Source: a bacterium UBP10_UBA1149 (lineage in GTDB: Bacteria > Desulfobacterota > Binatia > UBA1149). From it: DNA of 14,265 nucleotides. Made by a program: the position numbers and the translations under genes. The stretch covers positions 26,066 through 40,330 of the forward strand of contig DBZX01000060.1 in the NCBI GenBank assembly GCA_002311335.1, given 5' to 3'. Of the stretch, positions 13,621 to 14,265 are shown one piece after another. A model generated the notes under the pieces. The model was not told the DNA's origin, ran no database searches, and was given only the letters and a program-made list of their open reading frames with translations. Position 1 is the first letter of the stretch. Each line of letters starts with the position of its first letter.

Positions 13621-14265
13621 GGCGAGATCTCGTAGGGCAGCGCGTCGGGCAGCTTCTCCACCACCAGTGCCAGTATGGCCTTGCTGTCGGTGATGCGGCC
13701 CTTTACGCGCAGCCGCTGGTCAACGGCCAGCTCATCGGCCCTGCTGCCCACGAACTCGGTATTCTTGCCGATACGCACGCTGTGGGCCCGGTCGAGCACC
13801 AGTCTTTTGAGGTCGGGCTGCAAGGAAGTAACCAGCCCCCTGAGCACGACTGATTGATTGGCCAGTCGGTCCCGCAGCGGCTCGACCAGGCGTATGCTGG
13901 TGGCCACGGCCGAGCCGGACGAGGGCGCACCGGCCAGCGTTACGCGTACCAACAGCCCGTTGGCCGGGCTGCCGCCCACGCCGCTTACGATGGCCGACGA
14001 GTAGTCGATCTCAAGGCCGCGCACGCGGAAAGTCTGTGCCCCGATGTCGAGCAGGCGCAGCGTGCCCGCGATAGTCAGTTCGGTAGAAACGCCGGGCCGC
14101 CTGGCTATGCGCGTCACCCTTATCATGCCGCCGGCGTCGACCAGCCCGCTCACTTCTACGTCGAGTCCGGTTGACCCGGCCGACAGCGTGAAGCCCACCA
14201 GCCGGCTTTCCTTGTCGAGCAGCAGGGTGTCGCCCAGCACCTGCAGCACGGCGTTATCGAGGTCC
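13605..14265 (-). CDS. DUF5666-like repeat protein, 5' part outside the window
   Basis: At least 219 residues are visible; the frame is open to the right edge of the window, so the true start is missing. A GTG at 14249 is in frame but has no ribosome binding site and is probably internal. The visible part looks like successive beta-rich repeats of the DUF5666 type: one ending near VEVSGLVDAGGMIRVTRI, a second from ELTIAGTL to ATSIRLVE, and a third from VVLRGLVTS through KNTEF and LRVKGRIT to LVVEKL. Such domains resemble small OB-like barrels and are common in exported proteins of unknown function. No catalytic motif is seen. It converges with the nuo genes and is unlikely to be functionally linked to them. 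Confidence 0.7.
   Translation of the reverse strand, partial: DLDNAVLQVLGDTLLLDKESRLVGFTLSAGSTGLDVEVSGLVDAGGMIRVTRIARRPGVSTELTIAGTLRLLDIGAQTFRVRGLEIDYSSAIVSGVGGSPANGLLVRVTLAGAPSSGSAVATSIRLVEPLRDRLANQSVVLRGLVTSLQPDLKRLVLDRAHSVRIGKNTEFVGSRADELAVDQRLRVKGRITDSKAILALVVEKLPDALPYEISPAPLP
13623..13632. repeat. 10-bp perfect palindrome CGAGATCTCG
   Basis: A perfect 10-base palindrome lies three bases beyond the convergent hairpin, inside the 3' end of the minus-strand gene. It may be chance or a protein-binding site; nothing else supports a function. Confidence 0.3.

Overview
This is a dense, GC-rich bacterial window. Twelve of its fifteen genes end within a few bases of the next start or overlap it, or lie less than 50 bases from it. 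A periplasmic substrate-binding protein with a signal peptide and no lipobox points to a Gram-negative. High GC, frequent ATA isoleucine codons and an 11-gene complex I cluster would suit an uncultured deltaproteobacterium-like lineage, but I cannot place the organism firmly from this sequence.

Layout. (1) 1-181: a leader holding a strong intrinsic-terminator shape that points leftward and has no visible gene to terminate, followed by a plausible sigma70-type promoter. (2) 182-2945: a three-gene ABC importer of the BtuFCD (cobalamin) type: periplasmic binding protein, permease and ATPase, with 4-base stop/start overlaps. (3) 2946-3055: a 110-base gap with an extended -10 promoter candidate lying so close to nuoA that its mRNA would be almost leaderless. 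(4) 3056-13579: an apparently complete 11-gene set for the membrane arm and connecting module of respiratory complex I, in the order nuoA-B-C-D-H-I-J-K-L-M-N. The NADH-dehydrogenase module genes nuoE, nuoF and nuoG are absent; nuoD and nuoH share one base where those genes normally sit. (5) 13580-13620: an imperfect 12-bp hairpin between convergent genes. (6) 13605-14265: the 3' part of a minus-strand gene for a DUF5666-like repeat protein that runs off the right edge.

How the genes work together. The importer would bring a corrinoid (or a related metal chelate) through the inner membrane using ATP. The nuo genes encode the quinone-reducing and proton-pumping parts of complex I: NuoB, C, D and I form the peripheral Q/connecting module, with the N2 cluster in NuoB and N6a/N6b in NuoI; NuoA, H, J, K, L, M and N form the membrane arm. 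All key acidic and lysine residues of the three antiporter-like subunits are present, so pumping looks intact. What is missing is an NADH-oxidising module, so the electron donor is unknown from this window.

I do not see a novel defence, mobile or biosynthetic system here. The most interesting points are the absence of nuoEFG combined with a NuoD that lacks a segment typical of 14-subunit enzymes, the in-frame tandem DNA repeats that extend the C-termini of NuoA and NuoI, and the orphan leftward terminator at the left edge.
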